Below are positions 42,576-50,687 of a stretch of DNA of 64,000 bases, in pieces. Below the pieces are notes generated by a model. That model had not been told where the DNA came from and did not search any database. It was given only the letters and a program-made list of their open reading frames with translations. The DNA comes from Leucobacter sp. cx-42. GTDB taxonomy: Bacteria; Actinomycetota; Actinomycetes; Actinomycetales; Microbacteriaceae. Where the stretch lies: NCBI RefSeq assembly GCF_014529985.1, contig NZ_JACVMU010000003.1, positions 124,001 through 188,000 of the forward strand. Direction: 5' to 3'. The position numbers and the translations under genes were made by a program. Positions within the stretch are counted from its first letter, which is position 1. Each line of letters opens with the position of its first letter.

Positions 42576-43709
42576 TCAGATTCGTTTGAGCTTCGGAATG
42601 TTGGCTGTTGCGCCAGCATCTGAGGGAACGATCACCTCAGGGGTGGCCGCGATGATCTCACCGCTGTCTTCGGTGCGCACTTCGAGCGCGACGTCCTCAG
42701 GGATTCCACGCTTCACCAGCGCGAGCGCAATGGGACCCCACTCGTAGTGGTTTGCGGCGCGGGTGATCCGCCCCACTGGGCGAGCCTCAGCGTTGGCTGA
42801 TTCGCCAGCGCGGTACACAAGGGTACCGGCGGTCGGCAGCTCGCCGGCCGAACCGTCAAGGTGCAGCATGACGAGGCGACGCGGCGGATGGCCAAGGTTG
42901 TGCACCTTCGCGACGGTCTCCTGGCCGCGGTAGCACCCCTTGTTCAGGTGCACGGCGGTGCGGAGCCAATCAAATTCGTGCGGGATCGCTCGCTCATCAA
43001 CATCGCTTGCGAAGTTCGGGCGCCAGGCACGAATTTCGAGCGGATCGAGCGCCAGCGTGCCAGCTACCGACACCGTGCCAGCTTCGACGAGCTCGACCAC
43101 GCCAGTGAGCGCAGTGCGCGGGAAAATGAACGCGACGAACGACCAGTCAGCGCCCGGGTGCTCACCGCGGGCGTACTGGACGCCACCGCGCTGGAGGCTC
43201 GCCCAGGGGTCACGCCATTCAGCGGCAGCGGTTCCGAGCGCACGCAGGTGGGCGGCAGCGCGATCCGCGCCCGTCTCGTCACCACCGTCAAACGCGCCGA
43301 CAACCGCATAGTCAGCGGTGACGTTCGTCACCTCAACTCGCAGCGCAAAGCGCATACGCATGAGGAAGTTCGTGAGGTCATCGCCGGCGTCGGGCGCGAC
43401 CGTCAGCCAGCAAGTTTCACCGTCGTCCACGAGGCGAATTGCATGCTGGATGCGCCCATTCGGGTCGAGCAGGAGCGTCTCGACGCCCTCGCCCGGCTGA
43501 ACACCAAGCAGGTGCTGCGAAGTAAACGAGTGCAGCCAGCTCAGCCGGTCTGGACCGCTCACCGTGACAACAGCCTGGTCAGACAGGTCAACGATTGCTT
43601 GACCGGCTTCGAGAGCGCGCTGTTCTGGCAACGGTGAACCGTAATGCGCAGCAACGCCTCGTTCACCGAGCGCGACAGCGCCCGGCAGATGCATGAAGGG
43701 ACTACTCAC
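42576..43709 (-). CDS. ygfZ: YgfZ/GcvT-family folate-binding protein
   Basis: 377 residues. The family signature KGCYRGQE is at 257-264, preceded by IPHEFDWLRTAVHLN. The N-terminal part (VVTVSGPDRLSWLHSFTSQHLLG) is the aminomethyltransferase-like fold. YgfZ binds tetrahydrofolate and helps assembly or repair of certain iron-sulfur enzymes such as MiaB. A GTG start has GGAGG eight bases upstream. The 36-residue membrane protein gene follows upstream on the same strand, 54 bases away. Confidence 0.92.
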   Translation of the reverse strand: MSSPFMHLPGAVALGERGVAAHYGSPLPEQRALEAGQAIVDLSDQAVVTVSGPDRLSWLHSFTSQHLLGVQPGEGVETLLLDPNGRIQHAIRLVDDGETCWLTVAPDAGDDLTNFLMRMRFALRVEVTNVTADYAVVGAFDGGDETGADRAAAHLRALGTAAAEWRDPWASLQRGGVQYARGEHPGADWSFVAFIFPRTALTGVVELVEAGTVSVAGTLALDPLEIRAWRPNFASDVDERAIPHEFDWLRTAVHLNKGCYRGQETVAKVHNLGHPPRRLVMLHLDGSAGELPTAGTLVYRAGESANAEARPVGRITRAANHYEWGPIALALVKRGIPEDVALEVRTEDSGEIIAATPEVIVPSDAGATANIPKLKRI

Positions 43710-43763
43710 TGGAATGACCTCCGAGCTCGTAATGGTTCAGGGGCCGAAGCGAATACGCGTTGT

Positions 43764-43874
43764 TTAGCGCTGGCCCTTGAAGAGCTTGTAGATGACCGTG
43801 CCGGAAACCCATGCAATAGCCAACGACGCAAGGCCAAGCAGGCCGAGGAAAAAGAGTTCAAGCGCGAGAAGCAT
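43764..43874 (-). CDS. 36-residue single-helix membrane protein
   Basis: The complete frame reads MLLALELFFLGLLGLASLAI then AWVSGTVIYKLFKGQR: one hydrophobic helix of ~27 residues and a short basic tail, so it should span the membrane with the C-terminus inside. Support for expression is a TACACT box exactly six bases before the ATG, the same arrangement as at eight other genes here, plus AGGAG further upstream. An in-frame stop five codons upstream excludes a longer form. It sits between ygfZ and another small membrane protein on the same strand. I know no function; it may be a subunit or regulator of a membrane complex. Confidence 0.6.
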   Translation of the reverse strand: MLLALELFFLGLLGLASLAIAWVSGTVIYKLFKGQR

Positions 43875-43886
43875 GATGCCAGTGTA
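43875..43886 (-). promoter_or_regulatory. -10 box of a leaderless transcript (36-residue protein)
   Basis: On the minus strand TACACT is followed by six bases and the ATG at 43874. Confidence 0.5.
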
Positions 43887-43911
43887 CTCCTAATTCTGAA
43901 TTTGTTCCGGT

Positions 43912-44205
43912 CTAGATGCGACCGATGAGCGTACCGATGCCATCAACACCAGCGGTAATCAGCACGCAACCGGCGATACTGAAGGCCAAACGCGTGATGA
44001 AACCGTTCTTCTGTGCGGTGCCCAGCTGCAAGGCGAAGGTTACGAGCGAGCCGAGCCCGATGGCGAAGACGAGCCACGCAACGCGGCTCTCTGCTGGCGC
44101 AAAGACCAGCACCATGACGCCGAAGACCGCCGCGACCGCCCACGCAGTTACGAGTCGACCGATATGCCACGGGTGCGATTCGGGGGCCTCATTGGTTGCG
44201 CTCAT
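43912..44205 (-). CDS. Small membrane protein of unknown function
   Basis: 97 residues from the ATG at 44205; another ATG three codons earlier is possible. A polar start (MSATNEAPESHPWHIGRLV) is followed by about three hydrophobic helices: TAWAVAAVFGVMVLVFA, VAWLVFAIGLGSLVTFALQLG and LAFSIAGCVLITAGVDGIGTLI, with a short QKNGF loop. No known domain is recognised. It diverges from mshD across 133 bases, which should contain both promoters. Confidence 0.65.
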   Translation of the reverse strand: MSATNEAPESHPWHIGRLVTAWAVAAVFGVMVLVFAPAESRVAWLVFAIGLGSLVTFALQLGTAQKNGFITRLAFSIAGCVLITAGVDGIGTLIGRI

Positions 44206-44338
44206 GGTTTCCATCTTTGCACACGCCGTGAAAACCATCATCGAAAGCCTCTACTCGGTTGCGTTCCCCTTGGAATGTCAGGGGTCCCCCGTAAGATTGC
44301 AAGCACCAAAGGTTCTCAAACCTGAAGGAGGAGCACCG

Positions 44339-45241
44339 ATGTTCACACTTACCGTCGTTTCGCAGAAAGACCTCGTTTCGGGTGTGCGCACGGCCCGTTC
44401 CATTGCGGCTGCAGCAGAGGCGTTTGATGGCGCTCCCCCGGTCTCCGATCAAGCGTTCATTGCAGCAGAATCCGGTGCTCGGGAACTCTTCCTTGCAAGC
44501 GAGGTTGGCGCAGAGGCAATTGGCTTCGGCATTCTCGGCGAAGGCGAACTTGATGTTGTGGTCCTTCCAGAGCAGCGCCGACATGGCGTTGGCACCGCGC
44601 TCGCGAATGGCATGCTGACCGGCGTCACTGCAGCGATCCGCGTCTGGGTGCATGGCTCGCAGCCTGATGCCGAAGAGATTTTGTCGAGCAAGGGCTTCAC
44701 CCCGGTGCGCACGCTGCTGCGCATGTCGCTTGACCCGGCGCTGTTGCCCACCGCATATCCTGAGCTCCCCGAGGGCACCACTCTCCGCACGCTTGACCCG
44801 ACAAGTGACGCAGACGCTGACGCCTGGGTTGCGGTGAATGCAGCGGCGTTTGCTTTCCACCCCGAGCAGGGTCGCATCACCGTCGCAGACTTTGCCCGCA
44901 TGATCGAAGAGCCCTGGTTCGATGGATCTGAGCTATTTTTGCTCGAGACAAAGGGAGTCGAAGGCCTCGCAGGGTACGGCTGGGTGAAGACTGTTGCCGA
45001 CCCCGCTGGCGGGGCGCCAGACACCGAGCTCTACGCCCTGGGTATGGCGCCGGCTGCGGCCGGCCGTGGCCTTGGTCGCGTACTCCTCGATCAGACGCTC
45101 GCCCACATGCGCACCCACGGCCCCAAGTCTGTGTCACTGTATGTCGACGGTGAGAACACCCGTGCAGTCAAGCTGTACGAGCACAACGGCTTCACCGTCG
45201 CGGCACGTTCTGCACAATGGCTACGCCCCGAGACCCGCTAA
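44339..45241 (+). CDS. mshD: Mycothiol synthase
   Basis: 300 residues starting at an ATG with AAGGAGG nine bases upstream. It has two GNAT acetyltransferase domains, as in MshD: an N-terminal half with VVVLPEQRRHGVGTAL (a weakened acetyl-CoA loop) and a C-terminal half with YALGMAPAAAGRGLGRVLLDQTLAHM, a full acetyl-CoA binding motif, then VSLYVDGENTRAVKLYEHNGF. It acetylates Cys-GlcN-Ins, the last step of mycothiol synthesis, marking the host as an actinobacterium. A longer frame reaching back to 43916 runs over a divergent gene and is not real. ppk follows 17 bases downstream. Confidence 0.88.
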   Translation: MFTLTVVSQKDLVSGVRTARSIAAAAEAFDGAPPVSDQAFIAAESGARELFLASEVGAEAIGFGILGEGELDVVVLPEQRRHGVGTALANGMLTGVTAAIRVWVHGSQPDAEEILSSKGFTPVRTLLRMSLDPALLPTAYPELPEGTTLRTLDPTSDADADAWVAVNAAAFAFHPEQGRITVADFARMIEEPWFDGSELFLLETKGVEGLAGYGWVKTVADPAGGAPDTELYALGMAPAAAGRGLGRVLLDQTLAHMRTHGPKSVSLYVDGENTRAVKLYEHNGFTVAARSAQWLRPETR

Positions 45242-45258
45242 CTGTAAGAATGGGAACT

Positions 45259-47385
45259 ATGAGCGACGATACGCCCACCATCGAAGGTTTCGAAGAGCCG
45301 CTGCCCGCAGATCGATACATCGATCGCGAGCTCAGCTGGCTCGCATTCAATCAGCGCGTGCTGGAGCTCGCTGAAGACCCCTCGGTGCCGCTCCTCGAGC
45401 GCGCCAATTTCCTCGCCATTTTCGCTTCGAATCTTGACGAGTTCTTCATGGTGCGCGTCGCTGGTCTCAAGCGGCGCATCCTCACCGGCCTCGCCGTGCC
45501 GACCAACGTGGGTCGCGCCCCCACCGATGTTCTCGCAGACATCATTAACACCGCCTACGAGCTGCAGAAGCGTCACGCACGCTGCTACTCAGAGGTAGTG
45601 AAGCCCGAGCTTGCCGCAGCTGGCGTCCGCATTGTTGATTGGCAGAGCCTCGACTCAGCTGATCGCGTGGTGCTGAAGGACTACTACGAGCACCACATCT
45701 ACCCCGTGCTCATGCCGCTCGCGGTCGACCCCGCGCACCCGTTCCCGTACATCTCAGGCCGCGCGTTGAACCTGTCGATCCGCGTCTTCAATCCGCGCAC
45801 TGACAAGGTCGAGTTTGCGCGCCTGAAGGTGCCGCAGATGATCCCGCGGTACGTCCGCGTCGACCGTCGCGAGACCGAAGACAACGTCCGCTTCATTCCG
45901 CTTGAGGCGCTGATCGCGAACCAGCTCGACGGACTCTTCCCCGGCATGGAAGTCATGGACCACCACGTCTTCCGCGTTACTCGTAACGAAGACGTCGAGA
46001 TTGAAGAAGATGAGACAGAGAACCTCATCCAGGCGCTCGAGAAGGAGCTGCTGCGTCGCCGCTTTGGTCCGCCCATCCGCCTCGAGATCTCGGACGACAT
46101 GGACGAGGCCACGCTCGACCTCCTGAAGCGCGAGTTCGACATCGACCCCGAGCAGGTCTACGTGCTGCCCGCACCGCTCGACCTCTCAGGTCTCTTTGCG
46201 CTCACCAGTATTCCGCGCCCTGATCTGAAGTTCACGCCGCACATCCCCGTCACGCATCCGAAGTTCCGCACCAGCTCGCCGAGCGAGAAGCCCGACACGT
46301 TCGCGGCAATCGCACGTCGCGAGGTGCTCGTGCACCACCCGTACGAGTCGTTCGCGACCAGTGTGCAGGCGTTCATCGAGCAGGCAGCAACCGACCCCGA
46401 TGTGCTCGCCATCAAGCAGACCCTCTACCGCACCTCGGGCGACAGCCCCATTGTCGCCTCGCTCATCAAGGCGGCAGAGGCTGGCAAGCAGGTGCTCGCG
46501 CTTGTTGAGGTCAAGGCTCGCTTTGACGAAGAAGCGAACATCACCTGGGCACGCAAGCTAGAGCAGGCGGGCGTGCACGTGGTCTACGGCATCGTGGGTC
46601 TCAAGACCCACTGCAAGCTCGTGCACGTCATCCGTGAAGAAGCTGGCAAACTCACGCACTACTGCCACATCGGTACGGGTAACTACAATCCCAAGACGAG
46701 CCGCATCTACGAAGACTTCGGCTTGTTCACCTCATCTCCCGAGGTCGGTCGTGACGTCACGAAGCTCTTCAACGTACTGTCGGGCTACGCAATCGAGACT
46801 GATTACAACCGACTCCTCGTCGCACCCCTGCAGCTGCGCGCTGGTCTGCTCGAACGCATCGAGCGTGAAACCGAGAACGCGCGCGCTGGCCTGCCCAGCG
46901 GCATCAAGTTCAAGGCGAACTCGATGGTCGATGAGCAGATCATCGATGCGCTGTACCGTGCAAGCCAGGCTGGCGTGCCCATCGAAGTATGGATCCGCGG
47001 TATTTGCTCGATCCGCGCCGGCGTTCCCGGGCTCTCCGAGAACATCCAAGTGCGCTCGGTGCTTGGCCGCTACCTCGAGCACTCACGCATCTATGCGTTC
47101 GAGAACAACGGTGACCGCGAGGTCTACATCGGCAGCGCCGATCTCATGCACCGAAACCTCGACCGTCGCATCGAGGTGCTCGTTCGTATCGCTGAACGAG
47201 AGCACCTTGCACGCATCGATCGCTTCTTCGAGTTCGCGTTCAGCGACGACGTCTCGTCCTGGCGCATGTTGTCTGACGGCAGCTGGGACCGCCGCGTAGT
47301 GAGCGATGAGGGTGAACCGCTCCCTGATCTCCAAGACCTGGTCATGGTCGACCGCACGGAGGCGCGCGATCGGAGAAACCGTTGA
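45259..47385 (+). CDS. ppk1: Polyphosphate kinase 1
   Basis: 708 residues, normal for PPK1. Order of landmarks: RYIDRELSWLAFNQRVLELAED at the N-terminus, NLDEFFMVRVAGL, HPYESFATSVQAFIEQAA, the phosphohistidine loop GLKTHCKLVHVIREE, YCHIGTGNYNPKTSRIYEDFGLFTS and EVYIGSADLMHRNLDRRIEV. It makes long-chain polyphosphate from ATP reversibly, at the inner membrane face. The ATG at 45259 follows a GGGA. It lies between mshD and a Nudix gene whose TTG overlaps its stop codon, and upstream of the pst operon, so phosphate storage and uptake genes are grouped. Confidence 0.97.
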   Translation: MSDDTPTIEGFEEPLPADRYIDRELSWLAFNQRVLELAEDPSVPLLERANFLAIFASNLDEFFMVRVAGLKRRILTGLAVPTNVGRAPTDVLADIINTAYELQKRHARCYSEVVKPELAAAGVRIVDWQSLDSADRVVLKDYYEHHIYPVLMPLAVDPAHPFPYISGRALNLSIRVFNPRTDKVEFARLKVPQMIPRYVRVDRRETEDNVRFIPLEALIANQLDGLFPGMEVMDHHVFRVTRNEDVEIEEDETENLIQALEKELLRRRFGPPIRLEISDDMDEATLDLLKREFDIDPEQVYVLPAPLDLSGLFALTSIPRPDLKFTPHIPVTHPKFRTSSPSEKPDTFAAIARREVLVHHPYESFATSVQAFIEQAATDPDVLAIKQTLYRTSGDSPIVASLIKAAEAGKQVLALVEVKARFDEEANITWARKLEQAGVHVVYGIVGLKTHCKLVHVIREEAGKLTHYCHIGTGNYNPKTSRIYEDFGLFTSSPEVGRDVTKLFNVLSGYAIETDYNRLLVAPLQLRAGLLERIERETENARAGLPSGIKFKANSMVDEQIIDALYRASQAGVPIEVWIRGICSIRAGVPGLSENIQVRSVLGRYLEHSRIYAFENNGDREVYIGSADLMHRNLDRRIEVLVRIAEREHLARIDRFFEFAFSDDVSSWRMLSDGSWDRRVVSDEGEPLPDLQDLVMVDRTEARDRRNR

Positions 47386-48344
47386 GCAAATCCCTCTTCG
47401 CAGCAGGCACAGTCTGCTGGCGTCGCGTGACGAACGAGCGCGGCGTCGAGCAGATCATGGTGCTGCTCATCCATCGCACGAAACAGCGCGACATTTCCTT
47501 CCCCAAGGGCAAGCTTGACCCGGGTGAGAGTATGCCGCAGGCAGCCGTGCGTGAGACGCTCGAAGAGACCGGCCTCAAGGTGGGCCTCGGAGTCAACCTC
47601 GGCACTATCCAGTACCCGCTGTCCAAGAAAGACCCCAAGCAGGTCAAGACGGTGCAGTACTGGGCCGCTGAGGTCACTGACGCAGCAGTGCAGGCTTCCA
47701 CGTTCCGCCCAAACAGCGAAGTTGAAGCGCTCGAATGGTTGCCCGCAGATGAGGTGAGCGCACGTCTCACCTACGCTGCAGACCGCGACCTCTACGACGT
47801 GTTCCTGAAGCTCGTCGCCCGCAACGCATTCGACACCTTCTCAGTTGTGCTGCTCCGCCACGCAAAGGCAGAGCCACGCAGCGATGCCTACCCTGTCGAT
47901 CATCAGCGCCCGCTCGCGCCCGCCGGCGAAGAGCAAGCCGAGAAACTCGTTGCGATTCTGCAGCCGTTCGCTCCGAAGCGGCTCATTTCATCGACCGCAA
48001 CCCGATGCTTGCAGACCGTCGCTCCCCTCGCAGCACACCTCAACAAGCGCGTGCGCGAGAAAGACGGACTCAGCCAGGAGGCCTGGGAAGCGGGCGACCT
48101 CACCGAGCTCCGCTCAGTCATCGGCAAGGTGGTTCGGAAGACTCGCAATGCGCTCATTTGCACGCACCGTCCGGTGTTGCCTGACGCAGTCCGTGAGCTC
48201 GCCCTCGCAACCGGCAGTCTGCCTGGCAGCTACCTGCAGGAAGCCGCTGAGCTACCACCAGGCGCTTTTTCTGTCTTCCACTTTTCGAAGCAGAACCCAG
48301 GTGCCGGCATCCTGAGCGTAGAGACCTACCCGGTGAAGTTGTAA
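47382..48344 (+). CDS. Nudix hydrolase fused to SixA/histidine-phosphatase domain (MutT1-like)
   Basis: 320 residues; a TTG start overlaps the ppk1 stop by four bases. Residues 1-140 are a Nudix domain with the complete box at 43-65 (G, E, REtlEE, G at the proper spacing). Residues ~150-310 are a histidine phosphatase domain with LLRHAKAE (His160) and a second His in ALICTHRPVLP. The same two-domain order is seen in mycobacterial MutT1, which hydrolyses 8-oxo-dGTP and diadenosine polyphosphates. Coupling to ppk1 suggests a role in handling nucleotides linked to polyphosphate metabolism; that is inference. Confidence 0.9.
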   Translation: MSKSLFAAGTVCWRRVTNERGVEQIMVLLIHRTKQRDISFPKGKLDPGESMPQAAVRETLEETGLKVGLGVNLGTIQYPLSKKDPKQVKTVQYWAAEVTDAAVQASTFRPNSEVEALEWLPADEVSARLTYAADRDLYDVFLKLVARNAFDTFSVVLLRHAKAEPRSDAYPVDHQRPLAPAGEEQAEKLVAILQPFAPKRLISSTATRCLQTVAPLAAHLNKRVREKDGLSQEAWEAGDLTELRSVIGKVVRKTRNALICTHRPVLPDAVRELALATGSLPGSYLQEAAELPPGAFSVFHFSKQNPGAGILSVETYPVKL

Positions 48345-48371
48345 AGCTTTCGCTCGCTGAGTGAACGTGCA

Positions 48372-48436
48372 GTTCACAGAGGCAGTGCGTTCGTTCACCC
48401 GCTGTTCACTTTGTGGCATCCCTCAGGTCATTCAAG
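48372..48436 (+). promoter_or_regulatory. PHO box (PhoP-type operator) and pstS promoter region
   Basis: GTTCACCCGCT at 48393 and GTTCACTTTGT at 48404 are 11-base direct repeats of the actinobacterial PHO box; GGTCATTCAAG at 48426 keeps the 11-base phase two units on, and another GTTCAC lies at 48372. A TACCGT -10 candidate at 48442-48447 places the last unit across the -35 region, the usual position for activation under phosphate starvation. Confidence 0.75.
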
Positions 48437-48510
48437 CTTTCTACCGTAGAGATGTGGCCAATTCCGGTCGCACCAAATCACGATACTTCTCCAGACGGGA
48501 TGAATCTACG

Positions 48511-49602
48511 GTGAAGCTTTCAGCTCTGACCAAGGCCGCAATTGTCAGCGGCGCCGCTGCACTCGCACTGACCTCGTGCGCAGCAAACGAATCCGGCTCG
48601 ACCGCTCCCGCCGAGTCGAACCTGTCGGGCGAGATCATCGGTGCAGGCGCATCGTCGCAGGGATCCGCTCAGGAAGGCTGGATCGCAGCCTTCCAGACCG
48701 CAAACTCGGGTGTCACCGTGAACTACGACCCGACCGGCTCCGGCGCAGGCCGCGAGACCTTCCAGCAGGGCGCATCGTCGTTCGCTGGCTCGGACCGCGC
48801 GTTCAAGACCGACGAGATCGCAGCAGGCCCCTTCGGCTCCTGCGCACCTGACACCGGCATCGTTGAGTTCCCGGCATACATCTCGCCGATCGCGCTCATC
48901 TTCAACCTCGACGGTGTTGACTCGCTCAAGCTTGACGCTTCGACTGTCGCCAAGATCTTCTCGGGTTCGATCACCAAGTGGAACGACCCGGCAATCGCCG
49001 ACCAGAACCCTGGCGTGACCCTGCCTGACACCAACATCAGCGCAGTTCACCGCTCGGATAAGTCGGGCACCACCGGCAACTTCACCGAGTACCTCGAGGC
49101 AGCAGCACCCGCTGACTGGACCGCAGGCTCCATCGAAGAGTGGCCCACCGAGCTCGGCGGCGAAGGCGCACAGGGCACCTCGGGTGTCGTTGACGCAGTC
49201 ACCAACGGTGTCGGCACCATCGGCTACGCAGACGCATCGCGTGCTGGCGATCTCGGCACTGTCGAGATCAAGGTCGGCGACGAGTACGTGGCATACAGCC
49301 CCGAGGCTGCAGCAGCCATCGTTGACGCTTCGCCCGTCGAAGAGGGCCGTGGCGACCACGACATCGCGATCAAGCTCGACCGTACCTCATCAGAGGCAGG
49401 CGTCTACCCGATCGTTCTCGTCAGCTACCTCGTCGGCTGCGAAAAGTACGCAGACCCCGCAAATGCTGAGCTCGTGAAGTCGTACTTCAACTACATCGTG
49501 AGCGAAGAGGGCCAGCAGGACGCTGCGACCTCGTCGGGCAGCGCCCCGATCACCGCAGACCTTCGCTCGAAGGTTCAGCCCGCGATCGACGCAATCAGCT
49601 AA
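48511..49602 (+). CDS. pstS: Phosphate ABC transporter, phosphate-binding lipoprotein
   Basis: 363 residues from the GTG at 48511. This start gives a proper lipoprotein signal: MKLSALTKAAIVSGAAALAL then TSC, with Cys23 as the lipid site. Frames extending further upstream lack a signal and run through the PHO box. The mature protein has the PstS motifs GAGASSQGSAQEGWIAAF, DPTGSGAGRETF, SDRAFKTDEI and HRSDKSGTTGNFTEYL, which form the phosphate pocket. It captures phosphate outside the membrane for PstCAB. A hairpin follows before pstC, probably favouring higher PstS levels. Confidence 0.96.
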   Translation: MKLSALTKAAIVSGAAALALTSCAANESGSTAPAESNLSGEIIGAGASSQGSAQEGWIAAFQTANSGVTVNYDPTGSGAGRETFQQGASSFAGSDRAFKTDEIAAGPFGSCAPDTGIVEFPAYISPIALIFNLDGVDSLKLDASTVAKIFSGSITKWNDPAIADQNPGVTLPDTNISAVHRSDKSGTTGNFTEYLEAAAPADWTAGSIEEWPTELGGEGAQGTSGVVDAVTNGVGTIGYADASRAGDLGTVEIKVGDEYVAYSPEAAAAIVDASPVEEGRGDHDIAIKLDRTSSEAGVYPIVLVSYLVGCEKYADPANAELVKSYFNYIVSEEGQQDAATSSGSAPITADLRSKVQPAIDAIS

Positions 49603-49625
49603 ATCGCTTCGCACCCAGGGTCGGG

Positions 49626-49679
49626 GATCCGCGTTCATATCTAGGCAAAATCGCCTCAGATTGCACTAGAACGCGGGTC
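49626..49679 (+). terminator. Hairpin between pstS and pstC
   Basis: GATCCGCGTTC pairs with GAACGCGGGTC at ten of eleven positions, and inside ATCT-AGGC pairs with GCCT-AGAT around AAAATC. It likely limits read-through or protects the pstS message. Confidence 0.6.
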
Positions 49680-49746
49680 TCCGACTTCCGTGCGATACGC
49701 TCCATTCACACTTTTGACCCGCACATCTTCGAAGGGCACCCACCCA

Positions 49747-50685
49747 GTGACTGCCACTACCAAAGCGCCACGACCGGTTCTCAGCCGCGGCGACCGCGTG
49801 TTCTCACGATCCGCTGTCTTCGCAGGCAGCATGATCCTGGTCACGCTCGCAGCCGTCGCGATCTTCCTGATCGTACAGAGCCTGCCGGCCTTCGTCGCGA
49901 CCGACCAGACCGCTTCGCTCATCGACAGCAACTTCTGGGCGTACGTCGGACCGCTCGTCTTCGGCACGATCTGGGCAGCGGCGCTCGCACTCGCGATCGC
50001 CCTCCCCGTTGCAATCGGTATCGCGCTGTTCATCTCGCACTACGCGCCTCGCAAGCTCGCTTCGGTACTCGGCTACATTGTCGATCTCCTCGCAGCGGTT
50101 CCGAGCGTCGTGTACGGCCTCTGGGGTATCGGTGTCCTCGCGCCAGCGCTGCAGCCGGTCTACGCCTGGCTGAATGACAATCTGGGCTGGTTCCCGCTCT
50201 TCGGTGGCGTCGTTACTGGCACAGGCCGTACGATTCTCACCGCCGCTGTGGTTCTCGCCGTTATGATCCTCCCGATCATGACGGCTATCTGCCGTGAGGT
50301 GTTCCTGCAGGCGCCGAAGCTCCACGAGGAAGCCGCGCTCGCGCTCGGTGCGACTCGCTGGGAAATGATCCGCCTCGCAGTGCTGCCGTTCGGCCGCTCG
50401 GGCATCGTCTCCGCAGCAATGCTCGGCCTCGGTCGCGCACTTGGCGAAACCATGGCAGTCGCAATGGTCCTCTCGGCTACCGGCATTGTGAGCTTCAAGC
50501 TCCTCACCTCTGAGAACCCCTCAACGATCGCCGCGAACATTGCGCTCACATTCCCCGAGGCCTACGGCCAGAACGTGAACATCCTCATCGCGACCGGTCT
50601 CATCCTCTTCATCGTGACCTTCCTCGTGAACGCCCTCGCGCGCTGGATCGTAAGCCGTCGCGCCGAGTTCAACGGAGCTAACTAA
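49747..50685 (+). CDS. pstC: Phosphate ABC transporter permease PstC
   Basis: 312 residues from a GTG with AAGGG upstream; an ATG at 49690 would overlap the preceding hairpin region and adds a non-conserved lead. Six membrane helices. The coupling-helix motif EEAALALGATRWEMIRLAVLPFGRSGI is the EAA loop for PstB contact, and LGRALGETMAVAMVL is the PstC signature with the conserved Arg and Glu. Part of the pstSCAB operon; pstA follows after two bases. Confidence 0.95.
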   Translation: MTATTKAPRPVLSRGDRVFSRSAVFAGSMILVTLAAVAIFLIVQSLPAFVATDQTASLIDSNFWAYVGPLVFGTIWAAALALAIALPVAIGIALFISHYAPRKLASVLGYIVDLLAAVPSVVYGLWGIGVLAPALQPVYAWLNDNLGWFPLFGGVVTGTGRTILTAAVVLAVMILPIMTAICREVFLQAPKLHEEAALALGATRWEMIRLAVLPFGRSGIVSAAMLGLGRALGETMAVAMVLSATGIVSFKLLTSENPSTIAANIALTFPEAYGQNVNILIATGLILFIVTFLVNALARWIVSRRAEFNGAN

Positions 50686-50687
50686 CC

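Noticed and set aside
43916-44338. N-terminal extension of mshD
   Set aside because: It runs antisense through a small membrane protein gene, and AAGGAGG marks the ATG at 44339.
48361-48510. Upstream extension of pstS
   Set aside because: It would translate the PHO box and remove the lipoprotein signal; the GTG at 48511 gives a proper lipobox.
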